Positions 17,435 through 25,932 of a stretch of DNA of 64,000 bases are shown piece after piece (the stretch's first letter is position 1; every line of letters begins with the position of its first letter). The notes under the pieces are model-generated. The model had not been told where the DNA came from. It searched no databases and saw nothing but the letters and a program-made list of their open reading frames with translations. The position numbers and the translations under genes were made by a program. This DNA is from Arcobacter sp. CECT 8986 (GTDB lineage Bacteria; Campylobacterota; Campylobacteria; Campylobacterales; Arcobacteraceae), in NCBI RefSeq assembly GCF_004116725.1, contig NZ_PDKG01000005.1, positions 146,689-210,688 of the forward strand. Reading direction: 5' to 3'.

Positions 17435-19090
17435 TTATATATTTTTTTCGAAATTTGTTACTATTTGTTTTTCTCTATATATTAAAAATGGGTCTTCATA
17501 ATATCTATCTTGGCTTGTGTTTGAACCTTGTTTTATTATAAGGGCTTTTATGTCAGTTCTATTTATATTAAAATCTTCATAAATAAAACCTGCTTTTGCA
17601 AAACCTGCTTTTATAATAGAGTTATTTTGTGAGCAAATGATAATAGCATCTTTATTTAATACGGCTTTTAATAGTATAAAAAAATCGTAAGTTAAAAGAG
17701 AAGGGTTTAGATTTGGTAAGAAAGCATCTAAAAAGACTATGTCATATTTTTTTTCTAGTTTTGTAATAGTAAATCTTGCATCACCTAATAATAATTGTAA
17801 AGAGTTATTAGCATCTTCATATTTTAATGTTTCAAATATAGAATCTAAAATCTTTTTTTCATCACTATTACTATTTAGATTTGATGAGTGTTTTATTATG
17901 ACTCTATTTTTATCAAGTGCTGTTATATTTACTTTTTTTTCTTTTGGCAGTTTTATTATAGCAAGTGAGTTATAACCCATACCAAAACCAATATCAAGAA
18001 TATTCAAATCATTTTTTTGTAGTTTTTCTTCTAGTTTTGATTTTTTTATAAAAAGTTCATTTGCTTGAGTATAAGCACCACTTTTAGGATGATAAAAATC
18101 TTTATATGTTTTATCCCAAATAGTTACACTATTATCTTCTAATGTAAAGCTATTTTGTTTTTTTAACTTTAAAGTTTGTTTATCTAATAAATCACCTTGA
18201 GAGTAACCTTGATAATTCATCGTTTCATTTATATATTCTACAAATTGTCCTTTTTGCATATGCCAAATAGGTGCTATTAAATGAGTGGATGAAGTATCTG
18301 TTGAAGTTCTTATTATTGGAATTTCTTTTGGTATATTTCTAATCAAGAAGATAAGTTCATCTGCATATTCATATTCGTTATATACTTTAAAAGCTCTAGT
18401 TTTAAACTGTTTATATAATTGAGTGTTTTTTATTATATGTAAGTTATGTATTTTTATTCCATCAACTTTTTGCTTTACAATATTTTGTACTGTATTTAGC
18501 CAATCTTCTCTTGTTTCATTTTCAAACCCTACAATAATATGAGCAAATACTTTTAAGTTATATTTTTTTATCTTTTTTATAGCTTCAATACTACATTTTG
18601 AGTCATGACCTCTATTTATACTTTTTAAAGTTGAATCATTTAAAGTTTGAATACCTAAATCTATATAAACATCTATTTGTTCATTTAACTCTTGTAGATA
18701 CTCTAATGTTTTTGTATTTAAACAATCAGGTCTTGTACCTATACTAATGGCTTTAAATTTATATAAATTTAGTAGTTTTGAATATATTTGTTTTTGATTT
18801 ATTACTGAAGTAAATGTACCTGTGTAAGCTTGAATATAAAGCATAAATTCATTTGCATTATATCTATTTTTTGAAAATGATATTGCATTTTTTATTTGTT
18901 CTTCTACATCTTTTGCATCTAAAAGTTGTGCTGCTCTTGCTCCATTTTCAGGACAAAAAGTACAACCACCAATTCCATCTTTTGTTCTATTTGGACAACC
19001 TAAATCTAAATCAATTGGTATAGTGTGAAGTGCAGTATTGTAGATATTTTTCATATAAGCTTTAAAAGTAAAGTAAGGCGCTTCTTGCAT
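17435..19090 (-). CDS. Fusion of TIGR01212 radical SAM protein (MnmL/YtqA-like) with MnmD methyltransferase domain
   Basis: The 551-residue protein has two enzymes in one chain. Residues 1-300 match the YhcC/YtqA (TIGR01212) radical SAM family, with cluster cysteines Cys32, Cys43 and Cys46 (CX10CX2C) and 'YIDLGIQTLNDSTLKSINRGH'. Residues from about 310 match the MnmD/DUF752 methyltransferase: 'YHPKSGAYTQANELF' near 330, SAM-binding 'ILDIGFGMGYNS' near 366 and 'DIVFLDAFLPNLNP'. MnmD makes mnm5s2U34 from nm5s2U34 in tRNA; Bacillus YtqA (MnmL) is reported to make nm5s2U from cmnm5s2U. The fusion would cover both steps done by MnmC elsewhere. AAAGGA precedes the ATG. Monocistronic. Confidence 0.82.
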   Translation of the reverse strand: MQEAPYFTFKAYMKNIYNTALHTIPIDLDLGCPNRTKDGIGGCTFCPENGARAAQLLDAKDVEEQIKNAISFSKNRYNANEFMLYIQAYTGTFTSVINQKQIYSKLLNLYKFKAISIGTRPDCLNTKTLEYLQELNEQIDVYIDLGIQTLNDSTLKSINRGHDSKCSIEAIKKIKKYNLKVFAHIIVGFENETREDWLNTVQNIVKQKVDGIKIHNLHIIKNTQLYKQFKTRAFKVYNEYEYADELIFLIRNIPKEIPIIRTSTDTSSTHLIAPIWHMQKGQFVEYINETMNYQGYSQGDLLDKQTLKLKKQNSFTLEDNSVTIWDKTYKDFYHPKSGAYTQANELFIKKSKLEEKLQKNDLNILDIGFGMGYNSLAIIKLPKEKKVNITALDKNRVIIKHSSNLNSNSDEKKILDSIFETLKYEDANNSLQLLLGDARFTITKLEKKYDIVFLDAFLPNLNPSLLTYDFFILLKAVLNKDAIIICSQNNSIIKAGFAKAGFIYEDFNINRTDIKALIIKQGSNTSQDRYYEDPFLIYREKQIVTNFEKNI

Positions 19091-19222
19091 GTAATAAATC
19101 CTTTGTGCAATTATATTTATATTTTCATTAAAATTTATTTTTTGTTTAAAAAATCAATATAATAGAAAGAGTATAGGAGAAAAACTATCTTATTTTGTTA
19201 GTTTAAAATAAAAAGAGATTTT

Positions 19223-20683
19223 ATGAAATTAGATGAATTAGAATTTCAAACAAAATATTTAGATAGTGTTGATAAAAAATTCTACCAACTATTAGATGCA
19301 ACTGCCCTTGATGATGCTTTTTTAATATCTTACAATAAAATGCTTTGTGATGAAATAGAACTTGATTACAAAGAGTGTGAAACAAAAGATTTTGTTGAAT
19401 TTGTAAATGGTAAAAAAGTATTAAAAGGTTCAATTCCTTATTCTATGGTTTATGCAGGACATCAATTTGGACATTTTGTTCCACAATTAGGTGATGGACG
19501 AGCAATTAACTTAGGAAGTATTAATTCATGGCACTTACAAACAAAAGGCTCAGGTCTTACAAACTATTCAAGACAAGGTGATGGAAGAGCTGTTTTACGT
19601 TCAAGTATTAGAGAGTATATAATAAGTGAAGCAATGTATGCTTTAAATATACCAACAACAAGAGCTTTAGCTATTATTGGCTCAAATCATAATGTTTATA
19701 GAGGTCCTTTTGAAGTAGAGAAGGGTGCTATTGTTTTAAGAGCAAGTAGTTCTTGGATAAGAATAGGAACTTTTGAATTTTTTGCAAGAAGTAAAGAAGC
19801 TAAAAAAAATATAAGACAACTTGCAGATTTTGTGATTAGTGAAAATTATAAACATTTACAAAATGATGAGAATAAGTATGAAAAGTTTTTTTATGAATTA
19901 GTTGATAAAACTGCACTTCTTATAGCAAAATGGCAAGTTTATGGATTTATGCATGGAGTTATGAATACAGACAATATGAGTGTAGATGGTTTGAGTATTG
20001 ATTATGGGCCATTTAGTTTTATGGATTATTTTGATAAGCATTGTATCTGTAATAATACAGACATAGAAGGAAGATACTCTTATAATAATCAACCATATAT
20101 TGCAAAATGGAATCTAATTGTTTTAGCTGATTCTTTGAGCTTTATTGCAGATTTTGAAAAATTAAAAGCATATTTAGAGACTTTTTTCTCTTTTCATGAA
20201 GAGGCATATTTAGAACTTATGAATCAAAGATTAGGACTTGATATTCATTTAAGTGGAGATAGAAATCTTGATTTAATAATTAGATTATTAAAAGCATTGG
20301 AAGATTCAAAAATTGATTATAATCTTTTCTTTTATCTGTTATCAAAGATTGAAAATCCTGATGATTACTCTTCTATTTTAGATAACTGTATCTATCCTGA
20401 ATATATGAAAAATTGGATAGAAGATTATAAAAGAGTTTTACTTTTAGACCCTAGAACTCAAAATCAAAGATGTGAAGAAATGAGCAGAGTAAATCCAAAA
20501 TATATAATAAAAAATTATATGTTACAAGAAGCAATAGAAGATGCACAAAATGGTGATTTTAAATTGGTAAATGATTTATTAAATATTGCTCAACATCCTT
20601 TTGATGAGCACAAAGAGTTTGAAAGATACTCTAAAGCAACACCTTTAGAGTATGCAAATATTCAGTTATCTTGTTCTTCTTAA
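19223..20683 (+). CDS. selO: Protein adenylyltransferase SelO (YdiU)
   Basis: The 486-residue pseudokinase-fold AMP transferase moves AMP from ATP to Ser/Thr/Tyr of redox proteins. Family motifs are clear: 'VYAGHQFGHFVPQLGDGRA' near residue 75, 'KGSGLTNYSRQGDGRA' near 112, and the metal-binding 'HGVMNTDNM' then 'DYGPFSF' near 250. It ends in SCSS with Cys484 at the third-last position, where animal SELENOO has selenocysteine. Length matches bacterial SelO. Single gene with its own terminator. Confidence 0.93.
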   Translation: MKLDELEFQTKYLDSVDKKFYQLLDATALDDAFLISYNKMLCDEIELDYKECETKDFVEFVNGKKVLKGSIPYSMVYAGHQFGHFVPQLGDGRAINLGSINSWHLQTKGSGLTNYSRQGDGRAVLRSSIREYIISEAMYALNIPTTRALAIIGSNHNVYRGPFEVEKGAIVLRASSSWIRIGTFEFFARSKEAKKNIRQLADFVISENYKHLQNDENKYEKFFYELVDKTALLIAKWQVYGFMHGVMNTDNMSVDGLSIDYGPFSFMDYFDKHCICNNTDIEGRYSYNNQPYIAKWNLIVLADSLSFIADFEKLKAYLETFFSFHEEAYLELMNQRLGLDIHLSGDRNLDLIIRLLKALEDSKIDYNLFFYLLSKIENPDDYSSILDNCIYPEYMKNWIEDYKRVLLLDPRTQNQRCEEMSRVNPKYIIKNYMLQEAIEDAQNGDFKLVNDLLNIAQHPFDEHKEFERYSKATPLEYANIQLSCSS

Positions 20684-20687
20684 ATGA

Positions 20688-20712
20688 AAAGTAAAAGTCT
20701 AACTTTTACTTT
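20688..20712. terminator. Bidirectional terminator between selO and doxX
   Basis: AAAGTAAAAGT at 20688-20698 pairs with ACTTTTACTTT at 20702-20712 with a 3-base loop. It lies between convergent stop codons. Confidence 0.8.
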
Positions 20713-21101
20713 CCATCTACAGAAATTTTTCCAGCACCTAATAAAATAACTGCGATATATCCAAATATATATAAATATATAGTTTCTAAAAGTGGTGCAC
20801 CTACTTGTGATAATTTAAGCATATCAGCTGGATGTGCAAGAAAAATAGCAACAATCATATTAATTATAATAACTAAAGCGCAAAGTCGTGTTTTATATCC
20901 AATAATTATTAAAATTGGTGCTAGAACTTCACCTATATAAGCTCCATAAGCTAAAAAAGAAGGCATATTATTTTTTATTAATAATCCTTCAACAAAACTT
21001 ACTCCATATTTAATTTTTGCATATCCATGAAAAAGCATTAATACAGCAAGTGTTAATCTTAAAAGTAGTTTCCCTAAATCTTCTGATGTAGTAGTATTCA
21101 T
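20706..21101 (-). CDS. DoxX-family membrane protein
   Basis: A 131-residue protein with four hydrophobic helices and the family pattern 'LLLRLTLAVLMLFHGYAKI' at the N-terminus and 'GEVLAPILIIIGYKTRL' in the middle. DoxX-like proteins are small membrane proteins often linked to oxidative stress or electron transfer; function uncertain. A Fur-like palindrome lies 58-74 bases upstream. Confidence 0.8.
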   Translation of the reverse strand: MNTTTSEDLGKLLLRLTLAVLMLFHGYAKIKYGVSFVEGLLIKNNMPSFLAYGAYIGEVLAPILIIIGYKTRLCALVIIINMIVAIFLAHPADMLKLSQVGAPLLETIYLYIFGYIAVILLGAGKISVDGK

Positions 21102-21158
21102 CCCTAATACCTTTATAAATTATAATAGCATTTATTATGCACTAGTTGAACTTAAAAG

Positions 21159-21175
21159 TTAATAATGATTATTAA
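21159..21175. promoter_or_regulatory. Fur-like palindrome upstream of doxX
   Basis: TTAATAATGATTATTAA is a perfect 8-1-8 palindrome. Its core TAATAAT-G-ATTATTA matches the 7-1-7 Fur consensus TGATAAT-N-ATTATCA at 12 of 14 positions. It sits in the gap between doxX and the divergent 55-residue gene and could serve either. In such AT-rich DNA chance matches are more frequent, so confidence is moderate. Confidence 0.5.
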
Positions 21176-21342
21176 AAAAACTTAAAAAATAATAATTATA
21201 CAGAATATATCTTGATTTTTTTATCTTTATATGTTATATTGTACGTACTTTCTTTTACAACTTACTTGTTTTCTTCGGTTTCTTTTTTTATGTCGTTTAT
21301 CAAAATAAACAATAATTATATTAATAAAATAAAGGAGAAATT

Positions 21343-21510
21343 ATGTCAATAACACATATAAAAAAACAAAAAAAAGTTGAAGTATTCTTAAGACTTCTAG
21401 AAGAAAAAGAAAATTTAGCAGATGCTTGTTCTAAAGCAGGATTAGATGTTAAATCATTTTTAATTGAAAACAAAGATAAGTTACTTTCATCTTCAAGAAA
21501 GTCAAGATAG
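21343..21510 (+). CDS. Small hypothetical protein, 55 residues, possible helix-turn-helix
   Basis: An ATG at 21343 follows AAAGGAG with ideal spacing and opens a 55-codon frame ending in TAG at 21508. The product is Lys/Glu/Leu-rich. The stretch 'VEVFLRLLEEKENLADACSKAGLDV' recalls the helix-turn-helix of small DNA-binding proteins such as phage terminase small subunits ('..N..DAC..AG...'). No family can be named. A hairpin at 21521-21541 follows. It is divergent from doxX and shares its Fur-like palindrome region. Confidence 0.65.
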   Translation: MSITHIKKQKKVEVFLRLLEEKENLADACSKAGLDVKSFLIENKDKLLSSSRKSR

Positions 21511-21520
21511 TACTTCCACA

Positions 21521-21541
21521 TTTCAACCCCTAAGGTTGAAA
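21521..21541 (+). terminator. Hairpin after the 55-residue gene
   Basis: TTTCAACC pairs with GGTTGAAA around CCTAA. No clear T run follows, so it may be a weak terminator or an mRNA-stabilising stem. Confidence 0.45.
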
Positions 21542-21554
21542 GATTCAATAAAGA

Positions 21555-21707
21555 TTAATCAAAATATTTGAAATCTTTATCCTCACTACCATCTTTCTTA
21601 CGATTTTTAAATTTCCACATAGTTTTTGTAAACTCAAATGTTTTAAAACATAAAGTAATAGCAATAATAAAAACTATTGCTATTGATATTGCGTATAAAA
21701 GTTCCAT
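21555..21707 (-). CDS. Small single-helix membrane protein, 50 residues
   Basis: On the minus strand AGGAG lies five bases before an ATG at 21707, opening a 50-codon frame that ends in TAA at 21555. The product is one hydrophobic helix (residues 4-20, 'LYAISIAIVFIIAITLC') followed by a charged tail with 'WKFKNRKKDG'. It lies 32 bases downstream of the 97-residue membrane protein on the same strand, so the two are probably co-transcribed. Family unknown. Confidence 0.65.
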   Translation of the reverse strand: MELLYAISIAIVFIIAITLCFKTFEFTKTMWKFKNRKKDGSEDKDFKYFD

Positions 21708-21739
21708 TAAGACTCCTTTTTATTGAGTTGTCTATTTGA

Positions 21740-22033
21740 TTACTTTTTATTTTTTGAACTCTCATATTGAAGAAAGTTCTGATTTTTTGAACCACCTGAT
21801 GATTTTTCACTTGTACCATCATTGTTATCTCCAAGTCCAAATCTAAATGGTTTTTCCCATTGTAATGGTCTTGGCATATGTTCATTTACAGGTTTTGAAG
21901 AGTCACCAGATTGTGAAAATACTCCACTCATCAAACTCTTATCACTTTTAAATACCATAAATAAAAGTATTACAATAAGAAAAATAATAATTGTAATTAG
22001 CAGTGAAGTACCACTTTGCTTAGTTTTTGCCAT
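21740..22033 (-). CDS. Small membrane-anchored protein, 97 residues, unknown function
   Basis: Residues 10-28 form one strong hydrophobic helix ('LLITIIIFLIVILLFMVF'); the rest is a Ser/Asn/Gly-rich hydrophilic tail with 'PRPLQWEKPFRFGLGDNNDG', so the topology is N-anchor with the tail on one side. No family recognised. It lies downstream of the SUF operon on the same strand but with its own 64-base gap, and upstream of the 50-residue membrane protein. Confidence 0.65.
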   Translation of the reverse strand: MAKTKQSGTSLLITIIIFLIVILLFMVFKSDKSLMSGVFSQSGDSSKPVNEHMPRPLQWEKPFRFGLGDNNDGTSEKSSGGSKNQNFLQYESSKNKK

Positions 22034-22097
22034 AACTCTACTTTAAAATAATTTTGTAGTAAATTATCTCATAAATAAAATTAATTATATATTATAT

Positions 22098-22448
22098 TTA
22101 AATCATAGTTCCATTCATCATCAAAAGATCTTTACCTTCTTCTGATATCATCTCTTTATCCCAAACAGGATCAAAAACTAAATTTACATTAGCTTCATCT
22201 ACTAAATCAACAGCTTGTGTAACGTATTTTACTTGGTCTATTAGTGAATCTGCAACAGGACAAGCTGGACTTGTCAATGTCATAGTAATTGTAACAAATA
22301 AATATGGATCTTTTTGTTCAAAATCAATACCATAAACTAACCCTAAATCATAAATATTTACTGGTATTTCTGGGTCATATACTTGTTTTAAATTAAATAT
22401 TATTTTATCTTCTGTCTCTTTTAATTGCTCTTTTGTAAAACTGCTCAT
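22098..22448 (-). CDS. MIP18/DUF59-family Fe-S assembly protein (SufT-like)
   Basis: The 116-residue protein carries the family motif 'VYDPEIPVNIYDLGLVYGI' and the conserved cysteine in 'TSPACPVADSL'. Proteins of this family (PaaD, SufT, CIA2/MIP18) help deliver Fe-S clusters to targets. It is the last gene of the SUF operon, nine bases after sufE, with a good AAGGAG. The usual SufT carries an N-terminal extension that is only short here. Confidence 0.85.
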   Translation of the reverse strand: MSSFTKEQLKETEDKIIFNLKQVYDPEIPVNIYDLGLVYGIDFEQKDPYLFVTITMTLTSPACPVADSLIDQVKYVTQAVDLVDEANVNLVFDPVWDKEMISEEGKDLLMMNGTMI

Positions 22449-22457
22449 TAAAACTCC

Positions 22458-22865
22458 TTATGCAAAGGCTTTTGCATATTCATTAATTCTTTTAATCATA
22501 CCTTGTACACCACTTTGTCTATTTGGTGTAATTATCTCTTCAAGTTTTAGCTCATGAAGTACTTGTTTATCCATTTGTAAAATTTCATTTGGTGTTAAAC
22601 CTGAATAAATTGTAAGTAGAATTTTTACTAATCCTTTTACAATAGCTGCATTTGAATCAGCTTTAAAAATTAGTTTATCATCTTCTTTTTCACAAACAAG
22701 CCAAACTTTTGAAGTACAGCCTTGTACTAAATTCTCATCTTTTTTGTGCTCTTCTTCAAGAGGCTCTAAACTTTTACCTAAATCTATTATATATTCATAT
22801 TTTTGTAAATCATCATCGAAAATTTCTAAATCGTCTTTAATCTCTTCAATTTTATTTTCAATCAT
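22458..22865 (-). CDS. sufE: Sulfur-transfer protein SufE
   Basis: The 135-residue protein accepts persulfide from SufS. The acceptor cysteine is Cys50 in 'VQGCTSKVWL', the family signature, and 'ADSNAAIVKGLVKILLTIYSG' follows as in SufE. It is three bases downstream of sufS, in the order sufB-C-D-S-E. Confidence 0.92.
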   Translation of the reverse strand: MIENKIEEIKDDLEIFDDDLQKYEYIIDLGKSLEPLEEEHKKDENLVQGCTSKVWLVCEKEDDKLIFKADSNAAIVKGLVKILLTIYSGLTPNEILQMDKQVLHELKLEEIITPNRQSGVQGMIKRINEYAKAFA

Positions 22866-22868
22866 TTA

Positions 22869-24053
22869 TTAATCCTTTAGCATCATTATTGCTTTTTTTA
22901 ATCCTTCAATAAATTTATCAATATCATCTTTAGTATTATAAAAAGCAACACTAGCTCTAATTGTACCATCAATATTTAGTTTTTTCATAATTGGTTGTGC
23001 ACAGTGATGTCCTGCTCTAACTGCAATATGCATTTTATCTAATAATATTCCAACATCTTCACAATTGATACTCTCAATATTGAAACTTTTACTTCCTATT
23101 GCATTTGATACATTATTGTAAAGAATTATTCCTGGAATTTTTTCAAGTTCATTATGTAAATATTTATATAATTCATCTTCTATTTCAAAAACTTTTTCAA
23201 TACCAATATTATTTAAATAGTTTAATGCTTGAGAAAAACCAATTACTCCAGCAATATTTTGAGTTCCTGCTTCATATTTGTATGGTGAATCAAGCATAAT
23301 ACTTCTTTCGAAGTTTACGTCATTTATTGTTGCTCCACCTGTTTGATAAACTGGAAGCTCTTTTAATAACTCTTCTTTTACATATAATGCTCCAACACCA
23401 GTTGGTCCATATGTTTTATGTCCAGACATTCCATAAAAATCAACATCTAAATCTTGTACATCAACTTTAAAATGGGCAACACTTTGTGCTGCATCAACCA
23501 TAATGTAACTATCATATTTATGAGTTAATTGAGCTATTTTTTTTATATCATGTCTTGTACCAAAAGCATTTGAAACGTGAGTTACACTTACAAGTGAATT
23601 TGGATTTGCTTTTAATAACTCTTCAAAGTGTTCATAATCAAACTCTAAATTATCTTTGATATTTACAACTTCTAATCCATCATGAAGTGTTCTTCCTTGC
23701 ATATGCCAAGGAGTCACATTTGAGTGATGTTCAAGCGAAGAGATAATTACAGTTTTGAATTTTTTTGCAAATGTTGCAGCTATTAAATTCAAAGATTCTG
23801 TTATTCCTTTTGTAAAGATAATCTGCTTTGAGTCTTTTGCATTAATAAAATCTTTTAAAATATTTCTAGTATTTTCAAACTCTTTAGTAGCTCTATTTGC
23901 ATCACCAAAATTACTTCTATGAGTGTTTGCACAAAAATGAGTATAGTATTCAACTATTTTGTCTATTACTATACTTGGTTTTTGTGTTGTCGCTGCATTA
24001 TCTAAATATACAGTATTTGTATTTTTAAAAAAAGGAAAATCTTCTTTATACAT
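22869..24053 (-). CDS. sufS: Cysteine desulfurase SufS
   Basis: A 394-residue group II cysteine desulfurase. It starts 'FPFFKNTNTVYLDNAATTQKP', has the PLP lysine in 'MSGHKTYGPTGVG' and the catalytic cysteine in 'RAGHHCAQP'. It removes sulfur from cysteine for the SufBCD scaffold through SufE. The ATG overlaps the end of sufD by eight bases. It is clearly distinct from the NifS at 29.3 kb, which is group I. Confidence 0.93.
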   Translation of the reverse strand: MYKEDFPFFKNTNTVYLDNAATTQKPSIVIDKIVEYYTHFCANTHRSNFGDANRATKEFENTRNILKDFINAKDSKQIIFTKGITESLNLIAATFAKKFKTVIISSLEHHSNVTPWHMQGRTLHDGLEVVNIKDNLEFDYEHFEELLKANPNSLVSVTHVSNAFGTRHDIKKIAQLTHKYDSYIMVDAAQSVAHFKVDVQDLDVDFYGMSGHKTYGPTGVGALYVKEELLKELPVYQTGGATINDVNFERSIMLDSPYKYEAGTQNIAGVIGFSQALNYLNNIGIEKVFEIEDELYKYLHNELEKIPGIILYNNVSNAIGSKSFNIESINCEDVGILLDKMHIAVRAGHHCAQPIMKKLNIDGTIRASVAFYNTKDDIDKFIEGLKKAIMMLKD

Positions 24054-25173
24054 GATTTAATCTCTTTAAATTTTTTATATATCTTCTAATTGCTTTTAAC
24101 TCTATTTTTTTAATTACTTTTAACTCAATAGAATCAATAATCATCTCTTTAGCTTTATCTTTGCTAATTCCTCTTGAACATAAATAGTATAATTGGTCTT
24201 CATCTAATGCTCCACAACTTGCACCATGTGCTGCTTCTAGTTCATCAATAAAGATTTCTAATCTTGGATTTGCATTTATTCTTGCATCATCACTTAATAA
24301 AATAGTTTGACTATTTTGAAAAGCTTTTGAATATAAAGCACTATTTTGAACTTTTGATGCCACATCAAATAAAGCGTGTGCTTCATCATCTAATAAATGT
24401 TTGATTTTTACATCACTTATGCTACTTTTTGCAATATGTTCAACAAACATTATATTTGCACTTTTTTGTTTTTTACTATTTTTTATAATTCCATCAAAGT
24501 TAAAGTTTGCATTTTCATATTCAAGTTTACTATCAAAAATATTTACTGCAAGATTTGCTTTGTACTCTAAATTTACTAAGTTTAAAGTAGCATTATCTTC
24601 AACTTGAGTTTTATAATTTACTATAATTTGTGCATCACTTAAAGTCTGTACTTTTGCAATATTTGCTTTTACGTTTTGTTTTACTACATATTTTCTATTT
24701 GCACTTATAAAATAGTCTTTATTCTCTTCATTGTGAAATGTTTCTAAGATATCACAATCTACATTTGCTTCAATATTTAATGAACTTGTAAAAAATTTAT
24801 TATCACCTTCAAAGATATTTATAATATTTAGAGGTTTTTCAAGCTCATTTTTTATAGTAAGTGTTGTAACTTCTTTTTCTAAATAGCTATTTAAAGAGTA
24901 TAATTTATTTGAACTACTATCTTCAAAGCTATTATGTGAAATTTCAATACTTTTATCAATTTCATCTTCTAATACAATTTTGTTGTTCACAAAAAAGATA
25001 TTTATAAAATGTTCATCTTTTAAATAGTTATATTTATTTAAATCTACTTTTTCTTCTTTTTGAAAATGAAACTCTTTTTCAAAATAAGGATAAATATTGA
25101 AGCTTCTAAACTCTTCAACTTTTTTAGTTGGTAAAATACTTATATCTAAGTTTTTTATATCAATTACCTTCAT
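24046..25173 (-). CDS. sufD: SufD scaffold subunit
   Basis: A 375-residue SufB/SufD-family protein with a beta-helix core rich in 'N...D' repeats and the conserved C-terminal 'EAAHGASCGALDEDQLYYLCSRGI'. SufD pairs with SufB and SufC to build and hold nascent clusters. The ATG overlaps the sufC stop by one base. Confidence 0.9.
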   Translation of the reverse strand: MKVIDIKNLDISILPTKKVEEFRSFNIYPYFEKEFHFQKEEKVDLNKYNYLKDEHFINIFFVNNKIVLEDEIDKSIEISHNSFEDSSSNKLYSLNSYLEKEVTTLTIKNELEKPLNIINIFEGDNKFFTSSLNIEANVDCDILETFHNEENKDYFISANRKYVVKQNVKANIAKVQTLSDAQIIVNYKTQVEDNATLNLVNLEYKANLAVNIFDSKLEYENANFNFDGIIKNSKKQKSANIMFVEHIAKSSISDVKIKHLLDDEAHALFDVASKVQNSALYSKAFQNSQTILLSDDARINANPRLEIFIDELEAAHGASCGALDEDQLYYLCSRGISKDKAKEMIIDSIELKVIKKIELKAIRRYIKNLKRLNHV

Positions 25174-25916
25174 TATCCTTCTCCTAATCCCTCAAAACCT
25201 TTTTCTTGAAGCTCTAATGCAAGTGAATAATCACCAGATTTTGAAATTTTTCCATCTTTTAAAATATGTACATAATCAGGTTTAATTAACTCTAATAATC
25301 TATCATAGTGAGTAATCATAAGAACAGAACGTTTACCATCAAGTAAAGAGTTAACTGCTTTTGCTACAAGTTTAATTGCATCAATATCTAATCCTGAATC
25401 AATTTCATCTAATAAAATTAAATCTGGTTTCAATAGAAGCATTTGAAGCATTTCATTTTTCTTTTTTTCTCCACCACTAAAACCTTCATTTACATTTCTT
25501 TTGATGATTTCATCATTTATATTATATTCTTTAATGATAGATTTTACTTCTTTTAGAAAATGTGCAGAATTTACTTCCTCTTCATTTTTATATGCTCTTT
25601 TTTCATTTACTGCTGTTTTAAGAAAGTACATATTATTTACTCCCTCAACTTCAACAGGATTTTGAAAACTCATAAAAATACCTTCATTTGCACGTTCACT
25701 TGCATCAAGTTCTAATAAGTCTTTACCTTTAAAATCAATTTTTCCACTGCTTACTTCACAGTCATAATGATCACTTAGTGCTTTTACTAATGTTGATTTT
25801 CCTACACCATTAGTCCCCATAAGAACGTGAACTTCACCCTCTTTAATCTCTAAATTAAAATCTTTTAATATATGTTTATTTGCAATACTTACATTTAAAT
25901 TTTCTATTTTTAACAT
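25173..25916 (-). CDS. sufC: SufC ATPase
   Basis: A 247-residue ABC-type ATPase of the Fe-S scaffold: Walker A 'GTNGVGKST' near residue 34, signature 'FSGGEKKKNEM' near 145, Walker B 'LILLDEIDSGLD'. The KKKNEM variant after SGGE is typical of SufC. AAAGGA precedes the ATG. Confidence 0.93.
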   Translation of the reverse strand: MLKIENLNVSIANKHILKDFNLEIKEGEVHVLMGTNGVGKSTLVKALSDHYDCEVSSGKIDFKGKDLLELDASERANEGIFMSFQNPVEVEGVNNMYFLKTAVNEKRAYKNEEEVNSAHFLKEVKSIIKEYNINDEIIKRNVNEGFSGGEKKKNEMLQMLLLKPDLILLDEIDSGLDIDAIKLVAKAVNSLLDGKRSVLMITHYDRLLELIKPDYVHILKDGKISKSGDYSLALELQEKGFEGLGEG

Positions 25917-25932
25917 CTATTTCTTTCCTTTC

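Noticed and set aside
21321..21548. 75-codon minus-strand frame over the 55-residue gene
   Set aside because: The plus-strand frame has a perfect AAAGGAG and sensible composition; the minus frame has none.
21643..21885. 80-codon minus-strand frame overlapping the two small membrane proteins
   Set aside because: Out of frame with both better supported genes and low-complexity Asn/Gln/Lys content.
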